From contig NZ_QKNS01000001.1 of the NCBI RefSeq assembly GCF_003231285.1, positions 682,001 through 746,000 of the forward strand: 64,000 bases of DNA, given 5' to 3'. The notes under the pieces were generated by a model that did no database searches, was not told the DNA's origin, and saw only the letters and a list, made by a program, of their open reading frames with translations. Below, in pieces: positions 27,866 through 37,568 of the stretch. The DNA is from Hymenobacter sediminis. GTDB lineage: Bacteria; Bacteroidota; Bacteroidia; Cytophagales; Hymenobacteraceae. Both the position numbers and the translations under genes were made by a program. Within the stretch, counting starts at the first letter, position 1. The number at the start of each line of letters is the position of its first letter.

Positions 27866-29161
27866 TCATTGCGCGCCGCCGGAATTTTGTGTTTCGGTGC
27901 CCTCTGGCTCGTCGCTTTCGTTGTCTTCGAATTCGTGACGGATTACGCGGAAAAGCTCCTCAACGGTTTCTTCTTCCAGCTCCGTCCGACGAACGATGTC
28001 TTCCTTGCTGACTGCCAATACGGCGCGGCCCGTGTCGAGGCCGATTTTCTTTAATTCATCGAGAATCCAACCTTCGATTTCGTCCTGGAATTCATCCAGA
28101 GCAATATCTTCCTCGAAGTCGCCGGCATCCCGGAATACGTCGATTTCCATGCCTACGAGGCGGGAAGCCAGTTTAATGTTGGCGCCTCCGCGGCCGATAG
28201 CCAGTGAAACCTGGTCTGGCTTTAAGAACACCGAAACCCGTCCAGTTTGTTCGTTGATTTTCATCGACGTCAGTTTGGCCGGCGACAAGGCCCGGGCAAT
28301 GTAGAGCTCCAGGTTGTCGGTGTAATTGATGATATCAATGTTCTCGTTTTCTAATTCACGCACAACAGCGTGAATACGAGAACCCTTCATCCCTACGCAA
28401 GCACCTACGGGGTCAATACGGTCGTCGTAGCTTTCTACGGCTACTTTGGCGCGCTCGCCCGGCTCGCGCACGATATTCTTGATGGTGATGAGGCCATCGA
28501 AGATTTCGGGCACTTCCTGCTCCATGAGGCGCTCCAGAAAAGCCGGCGCGGCCCGCGACAGAATGATTTTGGGAGTGCCATTCAGCACGTCTACGCGGTG
28601 TACTACGGCCCGGATGGTGTCGCCTTTGCGGTAGCGGTCCTTCGGGATTTGCTCACCCTTGGGCAGCACCAACTCGTTTTCGTCTTTGTCCAAGATGAGT
28701 GCCTCACGGCCCCACACCTGGTACACCTCACCAACTACAATTTCGCCAACCTGGTCTTTGTAAGCCTGGTAAAGATTGTCGCGCTCCAAGTCTTTCACAC
28801 GCTGAATCAGCGTTTGACGGGCCATGAGCACAGCCCGGCGACCAAAGTCTTCGAGCTTGATTTCTTCGGCTACCGATTCGCCTACCTCATAATCAGGCTC
28901 AATCTTCTGAGCTTCCGCCAGCGGAATTTTGTCGAGGTCCCAAATATCTTCCGAGTTATCGTCCACGATTTCGCGGTTCCGATAGATTTCTAGGTCGCCC
29001 TTGTCCACGTTCAGGATGACGTCGAAGTTCGAGTCATCATCGTACTTCTTCCGAATCATCGTGCGGAACACCTCCTCCAGGATGCTCATCATCGTGGGGC
29101 GGTCGATGTTCTTCGACCGGGCGAATTCGGCAAACGATTCAATCAGGACGTTGCTGTTCAT
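27866..29161 (-). CDS. nusA: Transcription termination/antitermination factor NusA
   Basis: 431 aa, the short form found in Bacteroidetes without the extra C-terminal AR domains. NusA binds RNA polymerase and modulates pausing, termination and antitermination. The N-terminal polymerase-binding domain (1-125) is followed by an S1 domain (about 135-200, VGEVVVGEVYQVWGREALI-like), KH1 (about 235-280, VGACVGMKGSRIHAVVREL) and KH2 (about 300-360, IGRGGANIKLASRLVGMEI). The C-terminus is acidic. It lies between rimP and infB, the conserved order. Confidence 0.97.
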   Translation of the reverse strand: MNSNVLIESFAEFARSKNIDRPTMMSILEEVFRTMIRKKYDDDSNFDVILNVDKGDLEIYRNREIVDDNSEDIWDLDKIPLAEAQKIEPDYEVGESVAEEIKLEDFGRRAVLMARQTLIQRVKDLERDNLYQAYKDQVGEIVVGEVYQVWGREALILDKDENELVLPKGEQIPKDRYRKGDTIRAVVHRVDVLNGTPKIILSRAAPAFLERLMEQEVPEIFDGLITIKNIVREPGERAKVAVESYDDRIDPVGACVGMKGSRIHAVVRELENENIDIINYTDNLELYIARALSPAKLTSMKINEQTGRVSVFLKPDQVSLAIGRGGANIKLASRLVGMEIDVFRDAGDFEEDIALDEFQDEIEGWILDELKKIGLDTGRAVLAVSKEDIVRRTELEEETVEELFRVIRHEFEDNESDEPEGTETQNSGGAQ

Positions 29162-29295
29162 AAAACGCTGATTTAAGCTGATGTTTTTGAATCACTGATT
29201 AACGCTGATTCTGTTGATTTTGAACTACTCTGAGAACAAGCGGCGCACCGCAGTTGCTGACAGAGCAGACCAACTGATCAAGGAAAATCAGTGAC

Positions 29296-29769
29296 TTACT
29301 TAAAGGAGATGACCACTTTGGCTTCCTGAATGCTAGTGAAAGGCACCAGGGCGGCTGGCAGGGTTTTCTTTTTATTTTTCTCTTTTACTTCCTCCGCCAG
29401 TTGAATGCCATCGGCTTCAACGGCTTCCAGAGCGCCAGTTTTCTCGCTGCCGTCGGTGAGTTTAAGGCTCAGGTTGCGGCCTACGTGGCGGGTGTACTGG
29501 CGCGGGTCGCGCAGGGGCTGGTCGGCACCCGGCGAGGTTACTTCCAAGGTATAGCTGGCGTCTTCGCCGTACTCCTCATCAACGCGGCGAGCCAAACGAC
29601 GGCTAACTTGGGCGCACTCATCAATGCCTACCCCCTGTTCACCGTCGAGAGTGACGGTAACTTTAGGACGGATGGCATCCGAAACGGTCAGGTCCACCAC
29701 GAACAGGCTGCCATCGGTAGGCAAGCTGTCTTGTAGCAGTTCCGCGAGGCGGGCACGGTCAAGTTTCAT
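29296..29769 (-). CDS. rimP: Ribosome maturation factor RimP
   Basis: 157 aa from ATG 29769; 25 extra codons upstream contain the promoter and are not homologous. RimP helps assemble the 30S subunit. The N-terminal alpha/beta domain contains GIDECAQVSRRLARRVDEE and YTLEVTSPGADQPLRDPRQY (the strongest RimP signature), followed by an SH3-like C-terminal domain. First gene of the rimP-nusA-infB operon; a 134-bp spacer before nusA contains repeated CTGATT words but no terminator. Confidence 0.95.
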   Translation of the reverse strand: MKLDRARLAELLQDSLPTDGSLFVVDLTVSDAIRPKVTVTLDGEQGVGIDECAQVSRRLARRVDEEYGEDASYTLEVTSPGADQPLRDPRQYTRHVGRNLSLKLTDGSEKTGALEAVEADGIQLAEEVKEKNKKKTLPAALVPFTSIQEAKVVISFK

Positions 29770-29841
29770 AAGCGAGGCACCAGGTGATAAAAGAAAGAGG
29801 GGACTATCCGTCCCCTCTTCACGTGTTGTAGTTTGCAAGCG

Positions 29842-29872
29842 CAAAGATACTACAATTTTACCCCCAAAACAA
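29842..29872 (-). promoter_or_regulatory. Promoter of the rimP-nusA-infB operon
   Basis: On the minus strand TTG (29872-29870) is followed after 20 nt by TATCTTTG (29849-29842), an exact TAnnTTTG match; predicted start near 29835, 65 nt before the rimP ATG. Confidence 0.55.
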
Positions 29873-29886
29873 GCCTTGCGTGCGGG

Positions 29887-32800
29887 TTAGCGCTGAACCG
29901 TGAGCCAGCCTTTGGCAGTGCGGCCTTCCGTGTCTTGCAGATGGTAGTAATAGGTGCCATCGGGTAGGTTGGCGCCGCTCCAATCGTTGCGGTAAGTGGT
30001 AGTTTCGTACACTTTTGCGCCCCAACGACTGAACACACGCAGACTAGCCGGCTGGCAGCTGAAGTGCGGAATGAAGGTCTCGTTTTTAGTATCGCCATTG
30101 GGCGTGATAATGTTGGGCACGAAAACCTCACCGACTACTACCGGGGCAAAGCTGGTTTCCACGGTGCAATTAGAGTAGCGGGCCGTGAGCTTTACCAGGT
30201 AGGTACCGGGGGTAGTAAATATGTGCACAGGTTTCTCTTCCTTCGAAATTGGGCTGCCGTCGCCAAAGTCCCACTCGTAGGTGCCGCCGGTTAGTACGGG
30301 CTCGAACGGGCAAGAAAAGGGAGCTAGCCCAGTAGGCACCGGCTGGCCGGGGTAGCGCGGAGCTATGGCGCATTCGGGCACGCTCAGAGGAAAATTGACG
30401 GTAGGGGAAGGCGCCAACAATACCTGCCGGGTAGCAGTGGCTGGGCAGCCATTGGCCGTGACTGTGTAAGTGAGCGTGAAAATGCCTCCGCGCAGCTTGG
30501 TGTCGGGCGGGGTGAAGTGGCCATCAGCCGTGACGCCAGGACCGCTCCAGACGCCCCCGGCCGGGCTGGCCCCCGTCAGGGTAATAGTCTGGGTTTCGTA
30601 AGCACACAGCGTGAGGTTGGGGCCCGCTACAGGGGTAGGCGGCGCATTCACCGTGATGACGCGGGTAGCGCTGCCACAGCCCAGCGAATCGGAGAGGGAA
30701 TAGGTGAGCGTGTAAGTGCCTGGCCCGGCCTGCCGAGGGTTGAATACATTGCCTGTAAGGCCCTTCACCTGACTCCAGGTGCCGCCTGCCGGCGTCACTT
30801 GCAGCGTCACCGGAGCGCCATCGGCGCAAAGTGCTGGCACTGGAGGAATGGTAATAGTGCGAACTGGCGTAACAATCATGCGCAGGGGGCGGGTGCTTTG
30901 GCAAACGCCCGTGGTGGTGGCTGTGTAGTACAGCACGTTGCGGCCTACTAGCTCAGCAGAAGGTAGGAATTGGTAAGATCCATTAGGCAGGCGGCTTACG
31001 CCTGGGCCCTGCCAGGTGCCACCCGCAGGCTGTCCGCCCAATACAATGGGGCCATTGTCGGCGCACACGTAGCGGGTAGGGCCTGGGTCGGCTACGATAA
31101 TACCAAAGTCAATTTTGAAGGCTGCGTTATTGCAGTTGATGCTGCCGTTGGTTTTCGAGAAGTAATTGGCCCCCGGAGGGGTAGGGAACCCGCCGGTGCC
31201 GCGGCAGCTGCCACACACTGCTTGGTACACCATACCGCGCTTATCAAAGCGGGAGGTGCCCCCATCGACGTGCTCCCCGGCGCCGCCGTTTTCGCCGTAG
31301 AAGGTAGCGTACTCAATGTTGCGCAAACCCGCTCCGAACTGCACCAGGTAAAAATCGGAGCCATCGGAGGAAGGTTTGATGGCATTGGGCGTTACTGGCA
31401 GCCGACCCATGAAGGAGGGCCCGTAGCCGCGGTTGGTACTGCCACCCCAGCCGCACAGGTACACCCGCTCACAATCATCAACTAGAAAAGCGGTGGGGGA
31501 GAGGTCGTGGGCTTGGGGCTGCCCACTGCCAAAAGCTGTAGAGTATAGCCCGGTTTTCAGATCAGGAGTCAGTTTTTGAATAAACTGCTGCCCACCAGCC
31601 ACACCATATAGCCCCGGCGTAATGGGGTAGCGGCCGTCCGTCTGGCCCAGCACATACACGTTATTGGCGCCATCGAGCTGCACGAAATAGGCAAGGTCGT
31701 TTTCGGCGGTGCCGAGCAGCGTGGCGGCCTGCACGGTGCTGCCGCTGGTGGCAAAGCGCGCCACAAATCCATTCGTTCCTGTTGGGGTAGTTGTCAGGAA
31801 GGCACCGGAGGTTACCGGAAAGTCGGAGCTGGTGCTGCTGCCGGCCACGTACACGGCCTGATCGGTGCTGAGCTGAATGGAGCAGGCTCCTTCATCGGCG
31901 GAGCCACCCAGTAGGGTACTCCAGAGCAAGCTGCTGAGGTTGGCGTTGAGTTTGGCTACCACGGCATCGGCGGCGCCGCGCAGCGTACCCCGACCTCCGC
32001 CTCCAACCGGAAAATTGGTGCTCTGGGTGGTAGAAACTAGGTACACATTGTTGGCTCCATCGGTAATGATGTCGCCCCGGAAGGCATCTCCGTAGTTGTT
32101 CTGCAGGCCCGCCCGGAGCGTGAGGCCATCGTTGCCGCTACCCCCCAGATAGGTAGATGCCACCAGCGCATTACCCTGAGGGCTCAGAATAGAAACCACC
32201 AAGTCGGAGCCGTTTTGGTAGTAGGTAGGGCTGTCGAAATTGCCGTTAAGCGGATCAACAGCCGCGCCCCCGTTGAAGCTGGCATCGTAGGCGCTACGGG
32301 AGGTAGGGAAGTTGCGCGAGCTGGTGCTACCCAGAATAACCAGCTGGTCGAGGGCGTTTACCACAAGGCTGTGCGGAGCGTCGGCTGCCTCGCCACCCAA
32401 GTAGGTAGCATACAGCCGTGCGGCGGTACCTTGTTTACGAGTGTCATACTTGATAATGGCTATGTCCATGGCCGCTGCAAACGACTGGTCGAAGGCACCC
32501 AGGGAGGTAGGAAAGCCCGGCCCGAAGGCTACCCCGCCCGAATACATGTTGCCGTCCTCATCGTAAGTAGCCGTGTAGCCCCAGTTGTCGGCCGTAGAGC
32601 CAGTGTAAGAGGAGAAGACTACGGTTGGGTCAATTACAAGCGGCCGGCGCACGTCGTACGTGCCAAGGCGGAAGCTTACTACCCCATTGCGCAGCTCATA
32701 CTGGCAGCTGACGGCCTGGCGCTGGCCACCGGGAGCTTCCTGCCAGGCTTTAGGAGCCTGCTCTATTACTTCTCCTACCGAAGTCTTGATGCGCAACATA

Positions 32801-33384
32801 CCCTCCCGCAGCTCAACCGCGCCGGCTCCTTGGTAGCGCAACCGGATCTGGTCGGGACGGGCGCCAGGGGCCACCGTGAAATCGTACTCCAATAGGGCCG
32901 CCGCGTTTTCGTACAGCTTAATCCCAATGCCGGGGTACACATTGGTATAGGTCACTTCCCGAAAGCCGGGAACCTTGCTGGCCCAGTGGCTGGGGTCTTT
33001 GCCGAGGTAGTAGTTGCGCACTTCGGCGGTGGGCTTGTTTCCTTGCACCGTGGCGCGTGAGTTGCCGCCCTCAAACAGCATAGCATAGGCGTGGCTGCGC
33101 AGGGTAGGGGCAGGCGTACCGGTGGTGTGCTCGTGGGCCGCCTGCAGCGCGGCCGGGTCAGCGAGGGTGTAGGTGAAGCCGGTAGAGGTCAGGAAGAGCC
33201 GGCCAGCGGGTAGCTCGGCCATGTAGCGGGCCCGGGCATCCCACTGGCCCCGGTTTTCCACAAACTCCAGGGTAGGCGTAGGAGCGGGCGACGCAGTACG
33301 CACAAGCGGCCTGCCGGGCGGTAGAGCCTGGGTTGTAAGAGAAAGGAGTAAGGATAAGAGAATGAGGGTAATACGTATTGTCAT
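29887..33384 (-). CDS. Very large T9SS cargo with SBBP-like propeller, PKD domain and type B sorting domain
   Basis: About 1165 aa from ATG 33384 (another ATG lies two codons upstream), with a signal peptide (ITLILLSLLLSLTTQALP). Residues about 40-250 match the FVENRGQWD-type domain (DUF7948) found in front of SBBP beta-propeller repeats; the propeller repeats follow (AYDASFNGG, TYLGGSGNDG, TLLGGSADEG). Then come several Ig-like segments, a PKD domain near 1025-1080 (YEWDFGDGSPIS) and a C-terminal gliding-motility-associated/T9SS type B domain (VPNIITPNGDTKNETFIP ... LPDGTYYYHL). The protein is therefore expected to be secreted through T9SS and surface-attached or released. Function otherwise unknown; probably adhesive or structural. 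Confidence 0.92.
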   Translation of the reverse strand: MTIRITLILLSLLLSLTTQALPPGRPLVRTASPAPTPTLEFVENRGQWDARARYMAELPAGRLFLTSTGFTYTLADPAALQAAHEHTTGTPAPTLRSHAYAMLFEGGNSRATVQGNKPTAEVRNYYLGKDPSHWASKVPGFREVTYTNVYPGIGIKLYENAAALLEYDFTVAPGARPDQIRLRYQGAGAVELREGMLRIKTSVGEVIEQAPKAWQEAPGGQRQAVSCQYELRNGVVSFRLGTYDVRRPLVIDPTVVFSSYTGSTADNWGYTATYDEDGNMYSGGVAFGPGFPTSLGAFDQSFAAAMDIAIIKYDTRKQGTAARLYATYLGGEAADAPHSLVVNALDQLVILGSTSSRNFPTSRSAYDASFNGGAAVDPLNGNFDSPTYYQNGSDLVVSILSPQGNALVASTYLGGSGNDGLTLRAGLQNNYGDAFRGDIITDGANNVYLVSTTQSTNFPVGGGGRGTLRGAADAVVAKLNANLSSLLWSTLLGGSADEGACSIQLSTDQAVYVAGSSTSSDFPVTSGAFLTTTPTGTNGFVARFATSGSTVQAATLLGTAENDLAYFVQLDGANNVYVLGQTDGRYPITPGLYGVAGGQQFIQKLTPDLKTGLYSTAFGSGQPQAHDLSPTAFLVDDCERVYLCGWGGSTNRGYGPSFMGRLPVTPNAIKPSSDGSDFYLVQFGAGLRNIEYATFYGENGGAGEHVDGGTSRFDKRGMVYQAVCGSCRGTGGFPTPPGANYFSKTNGSINCNNAAFKIDFGIIVADPGPTRYVCADNGPIVLGGQPAGGTWQGPGVSRLPNGSYQFLPSAELVGRNVLYYTATTTGVCQSTRPLRMIVTPVRTITIPPVPALCADGAPVTLQVTPAGGTWSQVKGLTGNVFNPRQAGPGTYTLTYSLSDSLGCGSATRVITVNAPPTPVAGPNLTLCAYETQTITLTGASPAGGVWSGPGVTADGHFTPPDTKLRGGIFTLTYTVTANGCPATATRQVLLAPSPTVNFPLSVPECAIAPRYPGQPVPTGLAPFSCPFEPVLTGGTYEWDFGDGSPISKEEKPVHIFTTPGTYLVKLTARYSNCTVETSFAPVVVGEVFVPNIITPNGDTKNETFIPHFSCQPASLRVFSRWGAKVYETTTYRNDWSGANLPDGTYYYHLQDTEGRTAKGWLTVQR

Positions 33385-33406
33385 CGGCAAAAGAAATAAG
33401 AGGGAA

Positions 33407-33414
33407 GAAAGGTA
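33407..33414 (-). promoter_or_regulatory. Possible -7 box for the T9SS cargo gene
   Basis: TACCTTTC on the minus strand, 23 bp before the ATG at 33384; one mismatch. It is in a short divergent intergenic region with a plus-strand box at 33471. Confidence 0.4.
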
Positions 33415-33470
33415 CGGAAAGCAGCCGCAAAACCCATGCGTTTCCAGACGCGGGCAGGTTGTGCGGAACG

Positions 33471-33478
33471 GCTACCTT
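33471..33478 (+). promoter_or_regulatory. -7 box for the endonuclease/exonuclease/phosphatase gene
   Basis: TACCTTTG, an exact TAnnTTTG match. It lies downstream of the first ATG of the open frame and so argues for the GTG start at 33513. Confidence 0.5.
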
Positions 33479-33512
33479 TGTGCCTGATCCTGTTGCTGGA
33501 AAAAGGTTGCCT

Positions 33513-34646
33513 GTGCGTCGTTCGTTTGCCTTCAAGTGTACCGTGTTGCTGATGCTGTGGGTGCTGGCAGCTATTGCCTGCGCCCAGATTCCGGCTTACA
33601 CCTTCTGGCCTGCCATTTTCGGCGCCCTCACCCTACCCCTTGCCTTGGGGCTAAACCTGCTGGCGGGTTTGTACTGGCTGTTGCGGCGCTGGCTAGTGGC
33701 CCTATTGCCCTTGGGGCTGGCGGTGCTTACTTGGCCGCATTTCCAACGGGGGCTAGCCGTGCACCCCTTCCACCTGGCCTCTGCGGTCGAAGAGAATGCC
33801 GGCGGGCCAATTGTAAAACTGCTGTCGGCCAACGTGCGCATTTTCAATGTGTATCCGCAATTGCGCGACGCCGATTTAAACTCCTCGCGGGAGATGGTAC
33901 GTTGGCTGGCCGAAAACCCCGCCGACATTCTCTGCCTTCAGGAGTTCTATAATGAGCCCGTAGGCACCCGCTCCCCTGACGGCAACGTGTTCCGCACAGT
34001 GGACCAGATCGGGCGAAAGTCGGGCCGGCAGGTTTTCTTATCGAAGACGCTGACCAACAGCGCCGGTGCGGAGTTTGGCATGGCTATTTTTAGCCGGTTC
34101 CCGATTGTGGGGAAGGGTACCATCAGCTTCGGCAAGCTCACCCAGAACCACGCCATGTGGGCCGATATTCGTCTGCCTTCCCAGGATACCATTCGGGTGT
34201 TCAGCTTCCACCTGCAGAGCATGAGCATGGAGGAAAAAGACATTGTAGACAGCTACTCTAGCAAGGCCGGTCTCAAGCAGAAAGGGCTGGGGCTACTACG
34301 CCGCTTTAAGCGCGGGGCCGTGGCCCGACACTGGCAGGTAGATACCCTGGTCCGCCGCTTTGAGCGCAGCCGCTACCCCCTGCTGCTGTGCGCCGACCTC
34401 AACGACGTGCCCTACAGCTACAGCTACGACCAATTGGCCGACCACTTCCAGAATGCTTGGGCTGCTGTGGGCAACGGCGTGGGCAGCACTTACAATGGCC
34501 GCCTACCCTTCGTGCGCATCGATAACCAGTTTGCTGGGCCGCAGTGGCGGATAGAGGACTTTCAAATACACTACAATATTCCTTACTCCGACCATTTCCC
34601 CAGCACCGCTACCTACCAGTTGCGCGGCGACGGAGACCCTGAGTAG
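33513..34646 (+). CDS. Membrane-anchored endonuclease/exonuclease/phosphatase family protein
   Basis: About 377 aa if it starts at GTG 33513; earlier in-frame ATG codons at 33378 lie upstream of the promoter box. Three transmembrane helices (about 8-28, 34-55, 60-80) lead to a large EEP domain (about 105-375). Signatures: KLLSANVRIFN (metal-binding Asn), DILCLQEFY (catalytic Glu), LLCADLNDVPYSYSYD (GDxND-like) and a final SDHFPSTATYQL (catalytic His). The domain cuts phosphodiester or phosphomonoester bonds in nucleic acids, phosphoinositides or sphingolipids; with membrane helices a lipid or periplasmic substrate is plausible. Substrate not determined. Confidence 0.88.
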   Translation: MRRSFAFKCTVLLMLWVLAAIACAQIPAYTFWPAIFGALTLPLALGLNLLAGLYWLLRRWLVALLPLGLAVLTWPHFQRGLAVHPFHLASAVEENAGGPIVKLLSANVRIFNVYPQLRDADLNSSREMVRWLAENPADILCLQEFYNEPVGTRSPDGNVFRTVDQIGRKSGRQVFLSKTLTNSAGAEFGMAIFSRFPIVGKGTISFGKLTQNHAMWADIRLPSQDTIRVFSFHLQSMSMEEKDIVDSYSSKAGLKQKGLGLLRRFKRGAVARHWQVDTLVRRFERSRYPLLLCADLNDVPYSYSYDQLADHFQNAWAAVGNGVGSTYNGRLPFVRIDNQFAGPQWRIEDFQIHYNIPYSDHFPSTATYQLRGDGDPE

Positions 34647-34873
34647 TTTTATACTACAAAGCTTGCTTCATAAACTGGCTGGGGAACTTTATAGACTACT
34701 CTGCTCTGCTTTTGTGCCGTTTGGGATGGGGTTTGTACTTAGTTGCTGAAAAATAAGGGCCAGATGCAGCCATTTTCCATCCTTCTCTGTTAGTACTGCC
34801 CGCAACCTAGAATGGGTGGTAGCGCGCAGGTTACAAAATCTGTGCAATCCGCTTACTCTGCAGAATCTGCGGT

Positions 34874-34881
34874 TACTTTTG
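34874..34881 (+). promoter_or_regulatory. -7 box immediately before cysS
   Basis: TACTTTTG, an exact TAnnTTTG match, ending 5 bp before the cysS ATG at 34887. If used, the transcript would begin at or beside the start codon (leaderless or nearly so). Confidence 0.45.
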
Positions 34882-34886
34882 TATTC

Positions 34887-36434
34887 ATGCAGCCTACCTT
34901 CTCGCTCTACAACACGCTTACCCGCCGCAAAGCCCCGTTTCAGCCCCTTAACGCGCCTTTTGTAGGCGTGTACCTCTGCGGACCTACCGTTTACAGCGAG
35001 GCGCACGTGGGCAATGCCCGCGGCCCGGTGGTTTTTGATGTGCTCACGCGCTACCTCCGCCACTTAGGCTACACCGTACGCTACGTGCGCAACATCACGG
35101 ATGTAGGCCACCTGGAAGGTGATGCTGACGAGGGCGAGGACAAAATCAGCAAACGCGCCCGCGCTCAGCAGCTGGAGCCCATGCAGGTAGCCGAGCAGTA
35201 CACCAACCTCTACCAGAACCACATGGAGGCTCTGGGCTGCCTACCCCCCGATATTACCCCCCGGGCCAGTGGCCACATCACGGAGCAGATTGACATGATC
35301 CAGCAGATCATCGACAACGGCTTTGGCTACGAAATCAACGGCTCAGTGTACTTTGATGTACCAGCCTATAACGCGGCAGGTAGGGGATATGGCAAGCTCT
35401 CGAACCGAGTAGTAGAGGAGTTGCTGGCCGGCTCCCGTGACAACCTAGCGGGCCAGGATGAGAAGCGCAGCCCCCTGGATTTTGCCCTCTGGAAAAAAGC
35501 CGATGAGCGTCACCTCATGCACTGGCCCTCGCCCTGGAGCGAAGGGTTTCCGGGCTGGCACCTGGAATGCTCGGCTATGAGCCGTAAATACCTCGGCGCT
35601 GAGTTCGACATTCATGGTGGCGGGCTAGACTTGATGTTCCCCCACCACGAGTGCGAAATTGCCCAAAGTCAGGCGTGCAACCACCCTACCAACGAGGCTC
35701 AGGTGTGGATGCACAACAATATGATTACGGTGAATGGCCAGAAGATGAGCAAGTCTCTCGGCAATTTCATCACCATTAGTCAGCTTTTCGAAGGCACCAA
35801 CAGTACACTCTCCCAGGCCTATTCGCCCATGACGGTGCGCTTCTTTCTGTTGCAGGCGCACTACCGCAGCACCATTGATATTACCGATGATGCCCTGCAG
35901 GCAGCCCGCAAAGGGTACCGTAAGCTTATGAACGGCCTGCGCCTGCTCGATAAGCTAGTGCTACCCCAGGGAACCGAGCAAACCGCCGACACAGCCGCCG
36001 CTGACGCGGAACTGCGCAAGCTTTCGGCCGACTGCTTCACGGGTATTAACGATGACCTGAACACGGCCCGTACTATTGCGAGCCTGTTTAACCTGCTGCG
36101 CAAACTCAACGCCTACGCTGCCAACCTAGCCACGCTGGCGCAGGTTAGCGCCGAGGCGCTGACCGAAGCCACCACCACGTTCCGGACGCTGGTGCAGGAC
36201 GTGCTGGGCCTGCAGGATGAGCCGCGCGCCAATGTAGAGGACCTGTTGGGCCTGACCCTCGACTTCTACAAAATTGCCAAGCAAAGCGCCACTCAGGCCC
36301 GCGAAGAAGGCAACATGGAAGAGGCTACCAAGCACTATGGTGAAATCGACCGTATCCGAGCGGCTCTGAAAGACCAGGGCATTGTGGTGAAAGACACCAA
36401 AGCCGGCGTAGATTGGGCATATAGCGAAGAATAA
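34887..36434 (+). CDS. cysS: Cysteinyl-tRNA synthetase
   Basis: 515 aa from ATG 34887; 25 upstream in-frame codons are not homologous. It charges tRNA-Cys. Class I motifs are intact: [18 protein letters not shown] (Zn Cys plus HIGH-like HVGN), the further zinc ligands in WHLECSAMS and HHECEIAQ, and [13 protein letters not shown]-terminal DALR-type domain. It is linked in theory to the Cys-reading leader of the metY operon in this same window, because CysS controls charged tRNA-Cys, but the two genes are 8 kb apart and not cotranscribed. Confidence 0.97.
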   Translation: MQPTFSLYNTLTRRKAPFQPLNAPFVGVYLCGPTVYSEAHVGNARGPVVFDVLTRYLRHLGYTVRYVRNITDVGHLEGDADEGEDKISKRARAQQLEPMQVAEQYTNLYQNHMEALGCLPPDITPRASGHITEQIDMIQQIIDNGFGYEINGSVYFDVPAYNAAGRGYGKLSNRVVEELLAGSRDNLAGQDEKRSPLDFALWKKADERHLMHWPSPWSEGFPGWHLECSAMSRKYLGAEFDIHGGGLDLMFPHHECEIAQSQACNHPTNEAQVWMHNNMITVNGQKMSKSLGNFITISQLFEGTNSTLSQAYSPMTVRFFLLQAHYRSTIDITDDALQAARKGYRKLMNGLRLLDKLVLPQGTEQTADTAAADAELRKLSADCFTGINDDLNTARTIASLFNLLRKLNAYAANLATLAQVSAEALTEATTTFRTLVQDVLGLQDEPRANVEDLLGLTLDFYKIAKQSATQAREEGNMEEATKHYGEIDRIRAALKDQGIVVKDTKAGVDWAYSEE

Positions 36435-36435
36435 G

Positions 36436-36540
36436 CAGTAGCGCGAAGCTCCAGCTTCGCGGCGTGCCCGCGCTGAGTGCGGGCGGCAGTAACCCCGACT
36501 GTTCAACGAGGTACGAAGCTGGAGCTTTGTGCCGCTGGTA
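36436..36540. repeat. REP-like element of three adjacent hairpins
   Basis: Three small dyads in a row: CGCGAAGCT-CC-AGCTTCGCG (36442-36461), GCCCGC-GCTGAGT-GCGGGC, and GGTACGAAGCT-GG-AGCTTTGTGCC (36509-36532). The first and last are also complementary to each other. This layout resembles REP/BIME intergenic elements; I have the impression that similar GAAGCTCCAGCTTC units recur in Hymenobacter genomes, but I cannot check copy number here. Confidence 0.6.
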
Positions 36541-36551
36541 ATGCTCCCCGA

Positions 36552-37568
36552 ATGAACCTTCTTTCTCGTCTTGCTCCGGCCGCAATGGTAGCCTTGCTGC
36601 TGCTCACGGCCTGCCCCTCTAAAAAGGAAACTACCGAAGCCGAAACCTCCGCGGCCAGTCAGCCTACCCTACCCAAGGCACCGGACTTCAATCCGGACTC
36701 GGCCTATGCCTATACGGCCAAGCAAGTAGCTTTTGGTCCGCGCGTGCCCAATACCAAGGCCCACGTACAAACTGGCGACTGGATTATCGGCAAGTTCAAG
36801 GAGGCCGGGCTGACGGTAAAGGAGCAGCCGTTTGAGGCTATGGCGTTTGATGGGAAAATGCTGAAATCACGCAACATCATTGCCCAGTATATGCCGCAGG
36901 CGCCTCGCCGCATTGCCATCTTCACTCACTGGGATACCCGCCCCTTCGCCGATAAAGACAAGGAGCACAAAAACCAACCCCTCGATGGTGCTTCCGATGG
37001 CGCCAGCGGGGTAGGCATTGCCCTCGAAATGGCTCGAATTCTTTCTCAGCAGAAGGACGCGGCCGCACCCGGAGTTGGGGTAGATTTTATTCTTTTCGAC
37101 TCAGAAGACTATGGCTACGACGGCAGCACCCAAAGCGAGAAAAAGAACCTATTGGGCCAGCAGGAAACTTGGTGCCTAGGCTCGCAGCACTGGGCCAAAA
37201 ACATGGTACCCACCAACTACAAGCCTAACTATGGCATTCTGCTGGACATGGTGGGCGCCAAAAACGCCAAGTTCACCCGCGAGCAGCTTTCCCGCGAAAA
37301 AGCCGCCGACGTGGTAGAGAAAGTGTGGAATAACGCCGCCCAGCTTGGCTTTTCCGACTACTTCCTGTTCACGGATGGCTACGGCCTCACCGACGACCAC
37401 GTGTTCACGAACCAGGCCGGCGTACGCACCATCGATGTTATCGACTTCCTGCCTAACGGGGAGTTTCAGCCCTACCACCACACTACCCAGGACAATATGA
37501 GCATCATCGACAAGCGGACGCTCAAGGCCGTGGGCCAAACTCTCCTGACGACTATTTACGCCGAGTAG
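36552..37568 (+). CDS. M28-family zinc peptidase / glutaminyl-cyclase-like lipoprotein
   Basis: 338 aa from ATG 36552, with a lipoprotein signal (LLLLTAC lipobox at about 18-21). The M28 metal ligands are present: FTHWDTRPFAD, DGASDGASG, FDSEDYGYDG and YHHTTQDN. The local wording (THWDTRP, DGASDGASGV) is closest to the glutaminyl-peptide cyclotransferase branch of M28, which forms N-terminal pyroglutamate, rather than to aminopeptidases; in Bacteroidetes such lipoprotein QCs act on exported proteins after signal cleavage. So it may mature T9SS and lipoprotein cargo. Assignment within M28 is inferred. Confidence 0.88.
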   Translation: MNLLSRLAPAAMVALLLLTACPSKKETTEAETSAASQPTLPKAPDFNPDSAYAYTAKQVAFGPRVPNTKAHVQTGDWIIGKFKEAGLTVKEQPFEAMAFDGKMLKSRNIIAQYMPQAPRRIAIFTHWDTRPFADKDKEHKNQPLDGASDGASGVGIALEMARILSQQKDAAAPGVGVDFILFDSEDYGYDGSTQSEKKNLLGQQETWCLGSQHWAKNMVPTNYKPNYGILLDMVGAKNAKFTREQLSREKAADVVEKVWNNAAQLGFSDYFLFTDGYGLTDDHVFTNQAGVRTIDVIDFLPNGEFQPYHHTTQDNMSIIDKRTLKAVGQTLLTTIYAE

